Positions 8,036 to 16,375 of a stretch of DNA of 64,000 bases are shown piece after piece (position 1 is the first letter of the stretch; every line of letters begins with the position of its first letter). Both the position numbers and the translations under genes were made by a program. This DNA is from Streptomyces sp. CNQ-509. Lineage in GTDB: Bacteria > Actinomycetota > Actinomycetes > Streptomycetales > Streptomycetaceae. Under the pieces are notes generated by a model. The model searched no databases, was not told where the DNA came from, and worked only from the letters and a program-made list of their open reading frames with translations. Where the stretch lies: positions 744,001 to 808,000 of the forward strand of contig NZ_CP011492.1 of assembly GCF_001011035.1 (NCBI RefSeq), read 5' to 3'.

Positions 8036-8857
8036 ATGAGAACTGCCCGGCCCTTGCGGCTGCTGCTGGGTTTCCTCGTCGCCACCACAGTGGCGCTGCT
8101 CGGCAGCGTGCCCGCGCAGGCCGCCGAGAGCGCGGCCGGCTCGAGCGCCTACGCCGAAAACTACGTAGCGCTCGGCGACTCCTACGCCTCCGGCGTGGGC
8201 GCCGGTTCGTACGACTCGGCGAGCGGCGACTGCAAACGCAGCAACAACGCCTACCCGGTGCTGTGGAAGAACGCGCACGCCCCGGCGTCCTTCTCCTTCA
8301 CCGCCTGCTCCGGCGCCCGTACCAACGACGTCATCAACAACCAGCTCGGCCCGCTCAACTCCGGCACCTCCCTCGTCTCCATCAGCATCGGAGGCAACGA
8401 CGCGGGCTTCGCCGATGCCATGACCACCTGTGTGCTCCAGGGCGAGTCGGCCTGTATCAACCGCATCAACCAGGCGCGCACCTATATCGAAGGCACCCTT
8501 CCGGGGCGGCTGGACGCGGCTTACGACGCGATCACCGCCCGCGCCCCCAACGCGCAGGTGGTCGTGCTCGGCTACCCGCGGATGTACAAGCTCAACGGCA
8601 GCTGCTTCTTCGGCATCAGCGAGCGTTCCAGGGCCGCCATCAACGGCGCCTCGGACCTCCTGAGCGACGTGACCGCCAAGCGCGCGGCCGACCACGGCTT
8701 CGCGTACGGCGACGTCCGGCCGACGTTCTCCGGGCACGAGATCTGCTCGGACAGCGAATGGCTGCACAGCGTCACCTTCCCCATCGGTGACTCGTACCAC
8801 CCCACGGCGGCCGGGCAGTCCGGCGGCTACTACCCCGTGTTCAACGGCCTGGCCTGA
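8036..8857 (+). CDS. Secreted SGNH-family lipase/esterase
   Basis: 273 aa. A signal peptide runs to about residue 29 (basic start, Leu/Val core, AQA cleavage site). The catalytic serine is S49 in GDSYASG, the oxyanion residues fall near G93 and N121 (GGND), and the catalytic histidine is H255 in DSYHPTAAG. Six cysteines (66, 91, 132, 140, 190, 237) would make the three disulfides of Streptomyces extracellular GDSL lipases. ATG at 8036 follows AGGGGG by 4-5 nt; upstream in-frame starts lack a ribosome site. A palindrome GTGGT-T-ACCAC lies at 7996-8006, upstream of the start. The 3' end overlaps the convergent glpD by 17 bp. Confidence 0.92.
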   Translation: MRTARPLRLLLGFLVATTVALLGSVPAQAAESAAGSSAYAENYVALGDSYASGVGAGSYDSASGDCKRSNNAYPVLWKNAHAPASFSFTACSGARTNDVINNQLGPLNSGTSLVSISIGGNDAGFADAMTTCVLQGESACINRINQARTYIEGTLPGRLDAAYDAITARAPNAQVVVLGYPRMYKLNGSCFFGISERSRAAINGASDLLSDVTAKRAADHGFAYGDVRPTFSGHEICSDSEWLHSVTFPIGDSYHPTAAGQSGGYYPVFNGLA

Positions 8858-10460
8858 CCGCCGACCGCACCGCGGACAGCACCTCGCGGGCGGCCGCCAC
8901 CGCGGCCGCCCGCTCCGCCGCCACCAGCCCCAGCCGGGTGCGCCGGTCCAGCAGGTCGGCCTCGTCGAGCGCGCCCTCGTGGCGTACGGCCCACACCAGC
9001 TCGGCGCCGGTGACCGGATACCCGGGGACGACCGGCGCGGCAAGTGCCGGCTCGGCGGCGGCCAGCGCCTGCACCGCAGGCGCCTCCGTCCCGTAGCGCT
9101 GTACCAGCCGGCGCGGCGCGTCGAGCCCGGCCAGCTCCGCCGCGGGCGCGGCGCCGACGAGCGGCAGCCGGGCGGTGCGGCACGGGCCCGCGGTCAGTCC
9201 CGCGCAGGACACGGCCGTGTCCACCGCGTCCTCTGCCATCCGCCGGTACGTCGTCAGCTTGCCGCCGACGACGGTGACCACGCCGTCCGGGGAGGTGCGG
9301 ATCGCGTGCCTGCGGGAGAGGTCGGCGGTGCTGCCGTCGCTCTCCAGCAGCGGGCGCAGCCCGGCGAAGGCGCCGACGACGTCCGACCGGCGCACCGGCA
9401 CGTCAAGCGCCGAGTCCAGCACGTCCAGCAGGAAGCCGACGTCCGTCTCCGGCGCCGCCGGCACGTCCGGCACCTCGCCGTCGACCGGCTCGTCGGTCAG
9501 CCCCACGTACACCCGGCCGTCGTCCTGCGGCAGCACCAGCGCGAACCGTCCCGTCGCCCCGGGGATCGGGATGTGCACCCCGGCCCCGCCGGGCTGGCGC
9601 CCCATCCCCAGCGCCTCCGCGCGCAGCACCAGATGCGTGCCGCGCGAGGGGCGCAGCCGCACCCCCGGGACCAGCGAACCGGCCCACACCCCGGCCGCGT
9701 TGACCACCGCGCGGGCGCGGATCCGGAGCCGCTCCCCCGTCGTCTCGTCGCGGACCACGGCGCCGGTGCCGGTCAGCTCCTCCGCACGGACCCGGGTCAG
9801 CACCCGGGCCCCGTACCCCGCGGCCGTCCGCGCGACCGCCGTCACCAGCCGGGCGTCGTCGGTCAGTTGCCCGTCCCAGGAGAGGAGCCCGCCGCGCAGC
9901 CCGTACCGCCGCAGCCCGGGGACGAGCTGCCCGGTCTCCACCGCGGAGAGCCGGCGGGGCGGCGGCAGCGCCGCGCGGGACGTGCGCGCGGCGGCGCGCA
10001 GCAGGTCGCCCGAGCGCAGTCCGGCCCAGGCGACGGCGGCCTGCGCGCGGGTGGTGAGCGGAGTGAGCGGGATGACGAACGGCTGGGCGTGCACGAGGTG
10101 CGGCGCGATGTGCTCCAGCAGCGCGCCGCGCTCCACCGCGCACTCGCGGGCGATGCCGACCTGCCCCGAGGCGAGGTAGCGCAGCCCGCCGTGGATGAGC
10201 TTGCTGCTCCAGCGCGACGTGCCGAACGCCAGGTCGTGCGCGTCGATCGCGGCGACGGAGAGACCGCGCGCGGCGGCGTCCAGGGCGACGCCCGCGCCGG
10301 TGGCGCCGAGCCCGACGACCAGCAGGTCGACGCGCTCGCCGGCCGCCAGCGCGGCCAGCTCGCGGGTGCGGCGGCGGGCGTTCAGGGAGAAGTCCCGGGG
10401 GGCGTCGGCCGCGCTCGCGGCACTCGGGCCGGCGGGCCCGCCGGCGGGCTGCACGGTCAT
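8841..10460 (-). CDS. glpD: Glycerol-3-phosphate dehydrogenase, FAD-dependent (GlpD/GlpA type)
   Basis: 539 aa. It oxidises sn-glycerol-3-phosphate to dihydroxyacetone phosphate at the membrane, passing electrons to quinone. The N-terminal FAD motif VVGLGATGAG is near residues 48-57. HGGLRYL follows near 90, a DAAO-type fold fills the middle, and VVGGKLTTYR near 400 is the C-terminal signature. ATG at 10460 overlaps the stop of the TetR gene as ATGA, with GGAGAGG upstream. Its operon with a TetR regulator, opposite an alkylglycerone-phosphate-synthase-like gene, suggests a job in DHAP/glycerolipid supply rather than simple glycerol catabolism. No glpK or glpF is nearby. Confidence 0.92.
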   Translation of the reverse strand: MTVQPAGGPAGPSAASAADAPRDFSLNARRRTRELAALAAGERVDLLVVGLGATGAGVALDAAARGLSVAAIDAHDLAFGTSRWSSKLIHGGLRYLASGQVGIARECAVERGALLEHIAPHLVHAQPFVIPLTPLTTRAQAAVAWAGLRSGDLLRAAARTSRAALPPPRRLSAVETGQLVPGLRRYGLRGGLLSWDGQLTDDARLVTAVARTAAGYGARVLTRVRAEELTGTGAVVRDETTGERLRIRARAVVNAAGVWAGSLVPGVRLRPSRGTHLVLRAEALGMGRQPGGAGVHIPIPGATGRFALVLPQDDGRVYVGLTDEPVDGEVPDVPAAPETDVGFLLDVLDSALDVPVRRSDVVGAFAGLRPLLESDGSTADLSRRHAIRTSPDGVVTVVGGKLTTYRRMAEDAVDTAVSCAGLTAGPCRTARLPLVGAAPAAELAGLDAPRRLVQRYGTEAPAVQALAAAEPALAAPVVPGYPVTGAELVWAVRHEGALDEADLLDRRTRLGLVAAERAAAVAAAREVLSAVRSAVRPGR

Positions 10461-11056
10461 GGCGAGAGCATCCTCTCCAGCACCCCGCGCAGCTCGTGCT
10501 CGAACGCGGCGGTGCCGAGGTCGGGGTCGTCCTCGTCGGTCATGGTGCGCATGGAGAAGGTGAAGGACTGCACGACGAGCAGCGCGGCCCTGGCCTGCCG
10601 CACCGCGTGCCCCTCGCGTACGGAGCCGTCGGCGTGGCCCTTGCGGACGTCTTCGGCGATCAGGTCGAGCAGGACGTCCTGGCTGGCGCCGCGGCGGTCG
10701 AGCATGTACGGCAGCAGCAGTTCGGGGTCGACGTCGAGGATTTTGCGGAACAACGGGTGCGCGCGCAGCGCGCGCGAGCCCTCCGTGAGCCCCGCCACCA
10801 GGACCTCGCGCGCGTTCGCCGCGCCGTCCGCGGCGGGGAGCGCCCCGCGCGCGACACCGATCCACTCGCGCGTCATGAGATCGCCCACGAGGGACTGCAC
10901 GTCGGGCCAGCGCCGGTACAGCGTCATCCGCGACACGCCCGCGCGGCGGGCCACGTCCGTGAGCGTGGTGCGGCGCACGCCCACGGCCAGGACGCAGTCC
11001 CGCAGCGCGTCGAGCGCGAGGTCGTCCAGCGAGGGCTTGTGACGTTTCGACTTCAC
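10457..11056 (-). CDS. TetR-family regulator of the glpD/AGPS cluster
   Basis: 199 aa. The helix-turn-helix covers residues 14-60 (RTTLTDVARRAGVSRMTLYRRW), followed by a helical ligand-binding domain. The start is GTG at 11056-11054. Directly upstream (minus strand) is TACACT, then 7 nt, then GTG, the layout expected for a -10 box feeding a leaderless transcript. The palindrome at 11059-11071 overlaps it, so autoregulation and control of the divergent FAD-enzyme gene are likely. The stop codon overlaps the glpD start. Confidence 0.88.
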   Translation of the reverse strand: MKSKRHKPSLDDLALDALRDCVLAVGVRRTTLTDVARRAGVSRMTLYRRWPDVQSLVGDLMTREWIGVARGALPAADGAANAREVLVAGLTEGSRALRAHPLFRKILDVDPELLLPYMLDRRGASQDVLLDLIAEDVRKGHADGSVREGHAVRQARAALLVVQSFTFSMRTMTDEDDPDLGTAAFEHELRGVLERMLSP

Positions 11057-11058
11057 CT

Positions 11059-11071
11059 GTCACAGTGTAAC
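11059..11071. promoter_or_regulatory. Palindromic operator and leaderless promoter between the TetR and AGPS-like genes
   Basis: GTCACAGTGTAAC is a 13-bp near-palindrome (one mismatched pair) occupying the 19-bp gap between the divergent start codons. On the minus strand it contains TACACT exactly 7 nt before the GTG of the TetR gene. Bound repressor would block both transcripts. The sequence and spacing are seen directly; occupancy by this TetR is inferred. Confidence 0.6.
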
Positions 11072-11075
11072 GAGG

Positions 11076-12746
11076 ATGGCGGTCGAGGAAACCCCTCCGG
11101 CCGGGGTGCCGGGCCCGTACGGGAGGTTCGCGTTGGACATGCTGTGGAACGGGTGGGGCGACCCCGGGCAGGCGGCGCCGCTCCCCGACGGCGTCCGCGA
11201 CCTGCTGCGCGACCTGCTGGGGGTACGGCCCGCGGACACCCCGCCGGTGGCCCTCGCGGGCCTCGACGTGCCGCCGCCGCGGCTCGGCGCGGACGTCCTC
11301 GACGCGCTCGCGGGCGCGGCGGGCGGCGCGGTGCACGTACGCACCGACGCGGCGGGCCGGGTGCGGCACACCCGCGGCAAGTCCACGCCCGACCTGCTGC
11401 GCATCCGCGCCGGGGAGGTCGCGGACGCGCCGGACGCGGTGGTGCTGCCCGGCGGCCACAACGAGGTGCTGGCGGTGCTCCGCACGTGCGCGGAGCGGCG
11501 GGTGGCGGTGGTGCCGTTCGGCGGCGGCACGTCGGTGACCGGCGGGCTCGCGCCGTACGCGAACGGGGGCGGCTTCTCCGGCGTCATCGCCCTCGACCTG
11601 CGCCGGCTGGACCGGCTGGCCGCGCTCGACGAGGTCGCGCGCACCGCGGAGCTGGACGCGGGCCTGCGCGCGCCGGAGGCCGAACGGCTGCTCGGCGAGC
11701 GGGGGTTCACCCTCGGGCACTTCCCGCAGTCCTTCGAGTGGGCGACCGTCGGCGGCTTCGCCGCGACCCGCGGCAGCGGCCAGGCGTCCGCGGGCTACGG
11801 GCGGTTCGACGAAATGGTGGTGGGTCTGACCGTGGCGACGCCGGAGGGCACGCTGCGGCTGGGCCGGGCGCCGCGCTCCGCGGCGGGGCCGGATCTGCGG
11901 CAGTTGGTGCTGGGTTCCGAGGGCGCGTTCGGGGTGATCACCTCGGTGACCGTACGGGTGCGGCCGCTGCCGCAGGTGCGGGCGTACGAGGGCTGGCGGT
12001 TCGGCTCCTTCGACGCGGGCGCGGCGGCGCTGCGTGCGCTGGCGCAGGACGGGCCGCTGCCGACGGTGCTGCGGCTGTCCGACGAGACCGAGACGATGGT
12101 GGGCCTGGCGCGCCCGGAGGACCTCGGCGCGCCGGACGGCTCCTCGCCGGGCGGCTGCCTGGTCGTCACCGGGTACGAGGGCGCGGCGGGCGAGACGGCG
12201 GACCGCCGCGCGGCGGCGCGGGTCGTGCTGCGGGCGGCGGGCGGGGAGTCGCTGGGCGCGGAGCCGGGCGAGTCCTGGGCCGCGGGCCGCTACCGGGCCC
12301 CGTACCTGCGCGACGCGCTGCTGGACGCCGGGGCGTTCGCGGAGACGCTGGAGACGGCGGCCTTCTGGCCGGCGCTGCCCCGGCTGTACGAGGCGGTGCG
12401 CGGTGCGCTCACGGAGACCCTGACGGCGGCGGGGACGCCGCCGCTGGTGATGTGCCACATCTCGCACGTGTACGAGACGGGTGCGTCGCTGTACTTCACG
12501 GTGGTCGGCGCCCGCGGCGGCGACCCGCTGGGCGCGTGGGAGCGCGCCAAGGGCGCGGCGAGCGACGCGATCCTGGAGTGCGGCGGCACGATCACGCACC
12601 ACCACGGTGTGGGCACGGACCACCGCCCGTGGTACGCCCGGGAGATCGGCCCCCTGGCCGTGGCGGCCCTCCGGGCGGTCAAGTCGACGCTGGACCCGGC
12701 GGGCGTCCTCAACCCGGGCGTGCTGCTGCCGAGGGCGGACGAGTGA
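11076..12746 (+). CDS. FAD-binding oxidase, alkylglycerone-phosphate-synthase-like
   Basis: 556 aa of the vanillyl-alcohol-oxidase flavoprotein family. The FAD-binding PP loop (PFGGGTSVTGG) is near residues 147-157 and LVLGSEGAFGVI near 280. HHHGVGTDH near 509-517 is the tri-histidine signature of alkyl-dihydroxyacetone-phosphate synthases, which swap the acyl chain of acyl-DHAP for a fatty alcohol to form the ether bond. ATG at 11076 has no separate ribosome site and may be leaderless; M23 (position 11140, before LWNGWGDP) is an alternative start nearer the conserved domain. It diverges from TetR-glpD and is followed by a diacylglycerol-kinase-like gene. Ether-lipid synthesis is an inference, since bacterial homologues are mostly untested. 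Confidence 0.82.
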   Translation: MAVEETPPAGVPGPYGRFALDMLWNGWGDPGQAAPLPDGVRDLLRDLLGVRPADTPPVALAGLDVPPPRLGADVLDALAGAAGGAVHVRTDAAGRVRHTRGKSTPDLLRIRAGEVADAPDAVVLPGGHNEVLAVLRTCAERRVAVVPFGGGTSVTGGLAPYANGGGFSGVIALDLRRLDRLAALDEVARTAELDAGLRAPEAERLLGERGFTLGHFPQSFEWATVGGFAATRGSGQASAGYGRFDEMVVGLTVATPEGTLRLGRAPRSAAGPDLRQLVLGSEGAFGVITSVTVRVRPLPQVRAYEGWRFGSFDAGAAALRALAQDGPLPTVLRLSDETETMVGLARPEDLGAPDGSSPGGCLVVTGYEGAAGETADRRAAARVVLRAAGGESLGAEPGESWAAGRYRAPYLRDALLDAGAFAETLETAAFWPALPRLYEAVRGALTETLTAAGTPPLVMCHISHVYETGASLYFTVVGARGGDPLGAWERAKGAASDAILECGGTITHHHGVGTDHRPWYAREIGPLAVAALRAVKSTLDPAGVLNPGVLLPRADE

Positions 12747-12872
12747 GCGGGCGGCGGCGCCCGCACGGCCCGTCCGGTACGGGACGGCCGTCCGGCCGGC
12801 GCGCGGGCCGCCCGCCCCCGGCTCGCCGGTGACCTCCTGACCGCCGTACGCACCACCGAACCGGAGGCCGCC

Positions 12873-13664
12873 ATGCGCCGATTCACCGCCCTCGTCAATC
12901 CCGCCGCCGGCCGGGCCGCCGGGGCGGCCGCGCTCATTCCGCTGGCACGGGCCCTGCGGGGCGCGGGCGCGCAGGTCGAGGCGGAGTACAGCCGGGGGTT
13001 CGGGCACGCCGCCGAGCTGGCCGAACGCGCCGCCGGGGCGGGGCGCACCGTGCTCGCGGTCGGCGGCGACGGGATGGCCGGCACCGTGGCCGGGGCGCTC
13101 GCGGAGAGCGACGCGGTGTGCGGGCTGGTGCCCGGTGCGGTCGGGCGCAACGCGGTCGCGCGGGCGCTGGGGCTGCCGCGGGCGGCGGAGGAGCTGGCGG
13201 AGCTGCTGCTGCACGGCGAGCCGCGGCCGGTGGACGTGCTGCGGGTCGACGGCGAGACGCGGTCCTTCGCGCTCGGCGCGGTGTGGATCGGCGCGGGCGC
13301 GGCCCGTACGGCACCGGGCCGGGCGCTGGCGTCGCGGCGGTCGGCGCTCTTCCGGATCACCGTGGACGGCACGCCGTACGAGCTGCGCGGGCACACCGCC
13401 GTCCTCGCCAACGCCCCCTGCCACGGCGCCCCGGCCGCCCCGGGGTCGGGACCCGGCGTCCTGCTCGACGACGGCGCACTGGACGTCGCGGTCCTCGGCG
13501 GCGGCCCGGGGCGGCCGACGCGGACGCGCGGCGAGACGCTGCGCGGGCGGCGCGTGCGGGTCGAGGCGGACCGGCCGATGCCGTACGCCGCCGACGGCAT
13601 CCCGGCGTCCGGAGTGCCGCTGACGGCGCAGGTGCTGCCGGGGGCGCTCCGGGTGCTGCGCTGA
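12873..13664 (+). CDS. Diacylglycerol/lipid kinase-like protein
   Basis: 263 aa of the DAGK catalytic family. The N-terminus LVNPAAGRAAG is the conserved opening strand, and the nucleotide motif GGDGM is near residues 64-68. The normally conserved GGTGND segment is changed to PGAVGRNAVARALGLP near 86-101, so ATP binding may differ or activity be lost. The C-terminal half has the usual beta-sandwich with LLDDGALDVAVL. It lies 126 bp after the AGPS-like gene on the same strand and is closed by a strong terminator hairpin. A role phosphorylating a neutral lipid fits its neighbours but is not proven. Confidence 0.82.
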   Translation: MRRFTALVNPAAGRAAGAAALIPLARALRGAGAQVEAEYSRGFGHAAELAERAAGAGRTVLAVGGDGMAGTVAGALAESDAVCGLVPGAVGRNAVARALGLPRAAEELAELLLHGEPRPVDVLRVDGETRSFALGAVWIGAGAARTAPGRALASRRSALFRITVDGTPYELRGHTAVLANAPCHGAPAAPGSGPGVLLDDGALDVAVLGGGPGRPTRTRGETLRGRRVRVEADRPMPYAADGIPASGVPLTAQVLPGALRVLR

Positions 13665-13667
13665 CGG

Positions 13668-13710
13668 CCGGGCCCCCGGCACCGCGCGGCGCGCGGTGCC
13701 GGGGGCCCGG
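13668..13710. terminator. Bidirectional terminator hairpin
   Basis: A perfect 20-bp inverted repeat (arms 13668-13687 and 13691-13710, starting CCGGGCCCCC) with a 3-nt loop lies between the convergent lipid-kinase and protease genes. It has no T tract, which is usual for high-GC actinomycetes. Confidence 0.8.
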
Positions 13711-13746
13711 GTCGTACGTGCTGCGCCGGTGCGTGGAGCGCTCCGG

Positions 13747-14823
13747 TTACGGGATGGTGGCCCCGTACTCGTCGAGGGCCGCGACCACCGGCTCGAAGAA
13801 CGTCTCGCCGCCGTTGGTGCAGTCGCCGCTGCCGCCCGAGGTCAGGCCGATCGCGTCGCTGCCCGCGAAGAGCGCGCCGCCGCTGTCGCCGGGCTCGGCG
13901 CAGACGTCGGTCTGGATCAGACCGTCGACCGTGCCCTCCGGGTAGGTCACCGACACGTCGAGCGCCACGACGCTGCCGTCGTGGAGCTGCGTGGTGCTGC
14001 CGCTGCGCTGCACGGTCTCGCCGACCGTGGCCTCACGCGCGCCGGTGATCTCCTGGGCGCTGCCGTCGTAGGTGTCGACCTCGCTCGGGTGCTCGACGTC
14101 CGCCGTGTACTTGACGAGCGCCCGGTCGTTGCCCGGGAAGGTCGCGGCCTCGGCCTCGCCGATGACGGGCCCGCCCGAGGACTCGGACCAGGAGCTGCCG
14201 CCGAGTTCGACGCAGTGACCCGCGGTCAGGAAGTAGGGCTCCCCGTCCTTGGTCACGTTGAAGCCGAGCGAGCAGCGGGAGCCGCCGGTGTAGATGGCGT
14301 CGCCGCCGGAGATGTACGGCTTGAACGTGCCCGCGGTGCGCTTGAGCACGGCCTTGCCGTCCTGCGCCGCGACCTCCTTCTTGAGCTGGGCCAGCTCCGC
14401 GCCCTTGACCGTGCTGTCGGCGGTGACGACGACCTGGTTGGTGACCGGGTCGAGCGCGCGCGACGTGCCGGCAATGGCGCCCTGCGTGAGGTCCGCCTTC
14501 GCGGCCTTGAGCTCCTTCGTGGTGTGGTCGACGGTACGCGCACGGGCGCCCGCCGCCTCGGCCTGCTCGGCTGCCTCGTCGTTCACGACGTTGACGACGA
14601 GTTCCTTCGCCTGGGCGTCGTAGTACGCCCCTGCTGCCCCGCCCTTGAGGTCCTGGACGAGGGTGCCGGCGAGTTCACCCGCGGCGGCCGACGACAGCGT
14701 GTCGGCGACGGGCTCGCTCGTGCTGGCGTTGGCGGTCGCGAGCGTCAGACTGCCGGCGATCAGCGCGGCGGCGCCGACGCCCGCGAGGGCGTACCGGCTC
14801 TTGGATATGGCTCGATACCTCAA
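13747..14823 (-). CDS. Secreted streptogrisin-type S1 serine protease precursor
   Basis: 358 aa preproenzyme. A signal peptide covers about residues 1-33, a propeptide of the alpha-lytic-protease type runs to about 170, and the mature chymotrypsin-like domain begins near ISGGDAIYTGG (171). The catalytic triad is H203 (TAGHC), D233 (GNDRALV) and S314 (PGDSGGA). Disulfides C184-C204 and C308-C335 match streptogrisins. The start is TTG at 14823, chosen because AGGAGG at 14836-14831 lies 7 nt upstream. The propeptide would fold and inhibit the domain before self-cleavage outside the cell. It is transcribed alone from a recognisable promoter. Confidence 0.93.
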   Translation of the reverse strand: MRYRAISKSRYALAGVGAAALIAGSLTLATANASTSEPVADTLSSAAAGELAGTLVQDLKGGAAGAYYDAQAKELVVNVVNDEAAEQAEAAGARARTVDHTTKELKAAKADLTQGAIAGTSRALDPVTNQVVVTADSTVKGAELAQLKKEVAAQDGKAVLKRTAGTFKPYISGGDAIYTGGSRCSLGFNVTKDGEPYFLTAGHCVELGGSSWSESSGGPVIGEAEAATFPGNDRALVKYTADVEHPSEVDTYDGSAQEITGAREATVGETVQRSGSTTQLHDGSVVALDVSVTYPEGTVDGLIQTDVCAEPGDSGGALFAGSDAIGLTSGGSGDCTNGGETFFEPVVAALDEYGATIP

Positions 14824-14940
14824 CGTGCTGCCTCCTATGGGGGGTTGGATCCACCCGGTGAGGGGCGGATCTTGGAGGATTTAGTTGGACATGCGCATGC
14901 CAAGCAGCGAACAGATTTATCACTGCCAGACAACTCGCCG

Positions 14941-14969
14941 AGTATGACCAACTCGTGAGTAGCACACAA
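14941..14969 (-). promoter_or_regulatory. Housekeeping-type promoter of the secreted protease
   Basis: On the minus strand, -35 TTGTGT (14969-14964), a 17-bp spacer and -10 CATACT (14946-14941) give a good vegetative sigma match. Transcription would start near 14934, leaving a leader of about 110 nt before the TTG. The rest of the 436-bp gap (14989-15259) is GC-rich with no recognisable gene. Confidence 0.55.
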
Positions 14970-14988
14970 GGCCACGCTCCTTGTGTGC
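14962..14988. promoter_or_regulatory. Perfect 10-bp inverted repeat over the protease -35 box
   Basis: GCACACAAGG (14962-14971), a 7-nt spacer and CCTTGTGTGC (14979-14988) form a perfect dyad whose left arm contains the -35 hexamer of the protease promoter. The position and symmetry suggest an operator for a dimeric regulator. It could also be a hairpin, but it is not downstream of any gene on either strand. Confidence 0.55.
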
Positions 14989-15259
14989 CAGATCACTTGA
15001 GGCCGGGGCAACGGAACGCGTCCAAGAGCCCGGCCGTACGGGGCGCTTCGCGGGCACGCCTGCGGGCGCCGTGGACGGGCCCGGGCGCGGGCGGTGTTGC
15101 CCGGCGCACACGGGGCGCGCGGCCCGCGCCGTGCTCCCCCGCGGCCCCCGGAGCACCGGTGGCGACGGCGGCAGAGGGCGCCCGCGGGGCGCGCCCCGGA
15201 CGTCAAGGGGAAGTGCGCCCCCTCGCCCGCGCCGGGCGCGATGTGCAAGCCTCGGAGGC

Positions 15260-16153
15260 ATGAGAAAGCTGGTGGCAGGGGTGGACGGCTCGGACGCGAG
15301 CCTCGCGGCACTCGACTGGGCGGTGGCCGAGTCGGTCCGGCGCGGGGCGGAGCTGCGGATCGTGTACGCGCCGCTGTGGGAGCCGTACGAGCGCACGTGG
15401 CCGGAGTTCGCCGTCGCCCGGCCGCGCGGCCGGAGCGTGGCGGAGCACGTCCTCGTGACCGCGGCGGACCGCGCCCGCGAACAGGGCCGGGGCATCGAGG
15501 TGGAGACGGAGCTCCTCTCCGGCGATCCGGTGCCTGCGCTGCTGCGCGAGGCCGAGAAGGGCACGGTGCTGGTCGTCGGCGACCGGGGCCGCGGCGGTCA
15601 CGACGCGCTGCCGCTGGGCTCGGTGGCGCTGACGGTGGCGGCGCGGGCGGCCTGCCCGGTGGTGGTGGTGCGGGGCGAAGAGGCCGCGCGGCGCGGCGAG
15701 TTCGGCCGGATCGTGCTCGGCACCGGGAACGACGGGGCGGAGCCGGCGGCCGTGGACTTCGCGTTCCGGGCGGCGCAGGCGCGCGGCTGCAGGGTGACGG
15801 CCGTGCACTCGTGGCGCTCGCCGGAGCGGGGTGTGGCGACGCACGCGCACACCCTGGGCGGGACACCCGACCCGCGGATGCGGGAGGCGGAGTGGGCGCT
15901 GGGCCGCGCGGTGCGCGCGGCGGTGGAGCGCCATCCGGACGTACCGCTGGAGCGGCAGTCGCCGGAGGGCCTGCCGCGCGACACCCTGCTGACGGCGGCG
16001 GCAGAGGCGGACCTGGTGGTCCTCGGCGCCCGTCGCACTCCGCTCGCGGACGCGACGGCGGGCGCGGGGGCGACGGGCATACAACTGGGCCCGGTCAGCC
16101 ACGGGGTGCTGCACCTGGCCCCGTGCCCGGTGGCGGTGGTCCGGGAGGACTAG
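15260..16153 (+). CDS. Tandem universal stress protein (two USP domains)
   Basis: 297 aa with two UspA folds of about 140 residues each. The first begins LVAGVDGSDASLAALDWA and ends with the ATP-binding signature GDRGRGGHDALPLGSVA, then CPVVVVR. The second begins IVLGTGNDGAEPAAVDFA, and its signature is weaker (VLGARR, then LGPVSHGVLHLAPCPVAVVRE). The ATG at 15260 has GGAGG only 1 nt upstream, so the site is poorly spaced; the N-terminus still matches the family start. It stands alone and is closed by a long hairpin. In actinomycetes such proteins bind ATP and accumulate during hypoxia or stationary phase. Confidence 0.9.
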   Translation: MRKLVAGVDGSDASLAALDWAVAESVRRGAELRIVYAPLWEPYERTWPEFAVARPRGRSVAEHVLVTAADRAREQGRGIEVETELLSGDPVPALLREAEKGTVLVVGDRGRGGHDALPLGSVALTVAARAACPVVVVRGEEAARRGEFGRIVLGTGNDGAEPAAVDFAFRAAQARGCRVTAVHSWRSPERGVATHAHTLGGTPDPRMREAEWALGRAVRAAVERHPDVPLERQSPEGLPRDTLLTAAAEADLVVLGARRTPLADATAGAGATGIQLGPVSHGVLHLAPCPVAVVRED

Positions 16154-16201
16154 CTTGGTCTTAACCTGTGCGGCGTGCGCACAGGTTAAAGATCAAGCTA
16201 G
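16150..16201. terminator. Unusually long, AT-richer hairpin at the USP stop codon
   Basis: Arms 16150-16172 (starting CTAGCTTGG) and 16178-16201 pair over about 23 bp with one G-T wobble, one bulged A and a 5-nt loop. The stop codon TAG lies inside the left arm. It is far less GC-rich than its surroundings. It acts most simply as a terminator, but the sequence is odd for this genome. Confidence 0.7.
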
Positions 16202-16375
16202 AGGGACGGGAAGGACTGGGACGGCCGGCGGGCCCGGAAGAGGGGACAGAAGGGGACGCGGCCCAGCGTCCCGCCGCCTGGCGGCACCCGGCGCAGGCGG
16301 TCGGGGCACCCGCGCCGGGGCGGCTCCCGCGGTCGCGTACGGGCCGGTGTCAGACCCGCTCCGTAGGGTGGCGGC

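Noticed and set aside
10461..13682. Minus-strand reading of glpD as the end of a 1613-residue protein
   Set aside because: The extra part is antisense to the AGPS-like and kinase genes and overlaps the TetR gene; the ATG at 10460 gives a normal GlpD.
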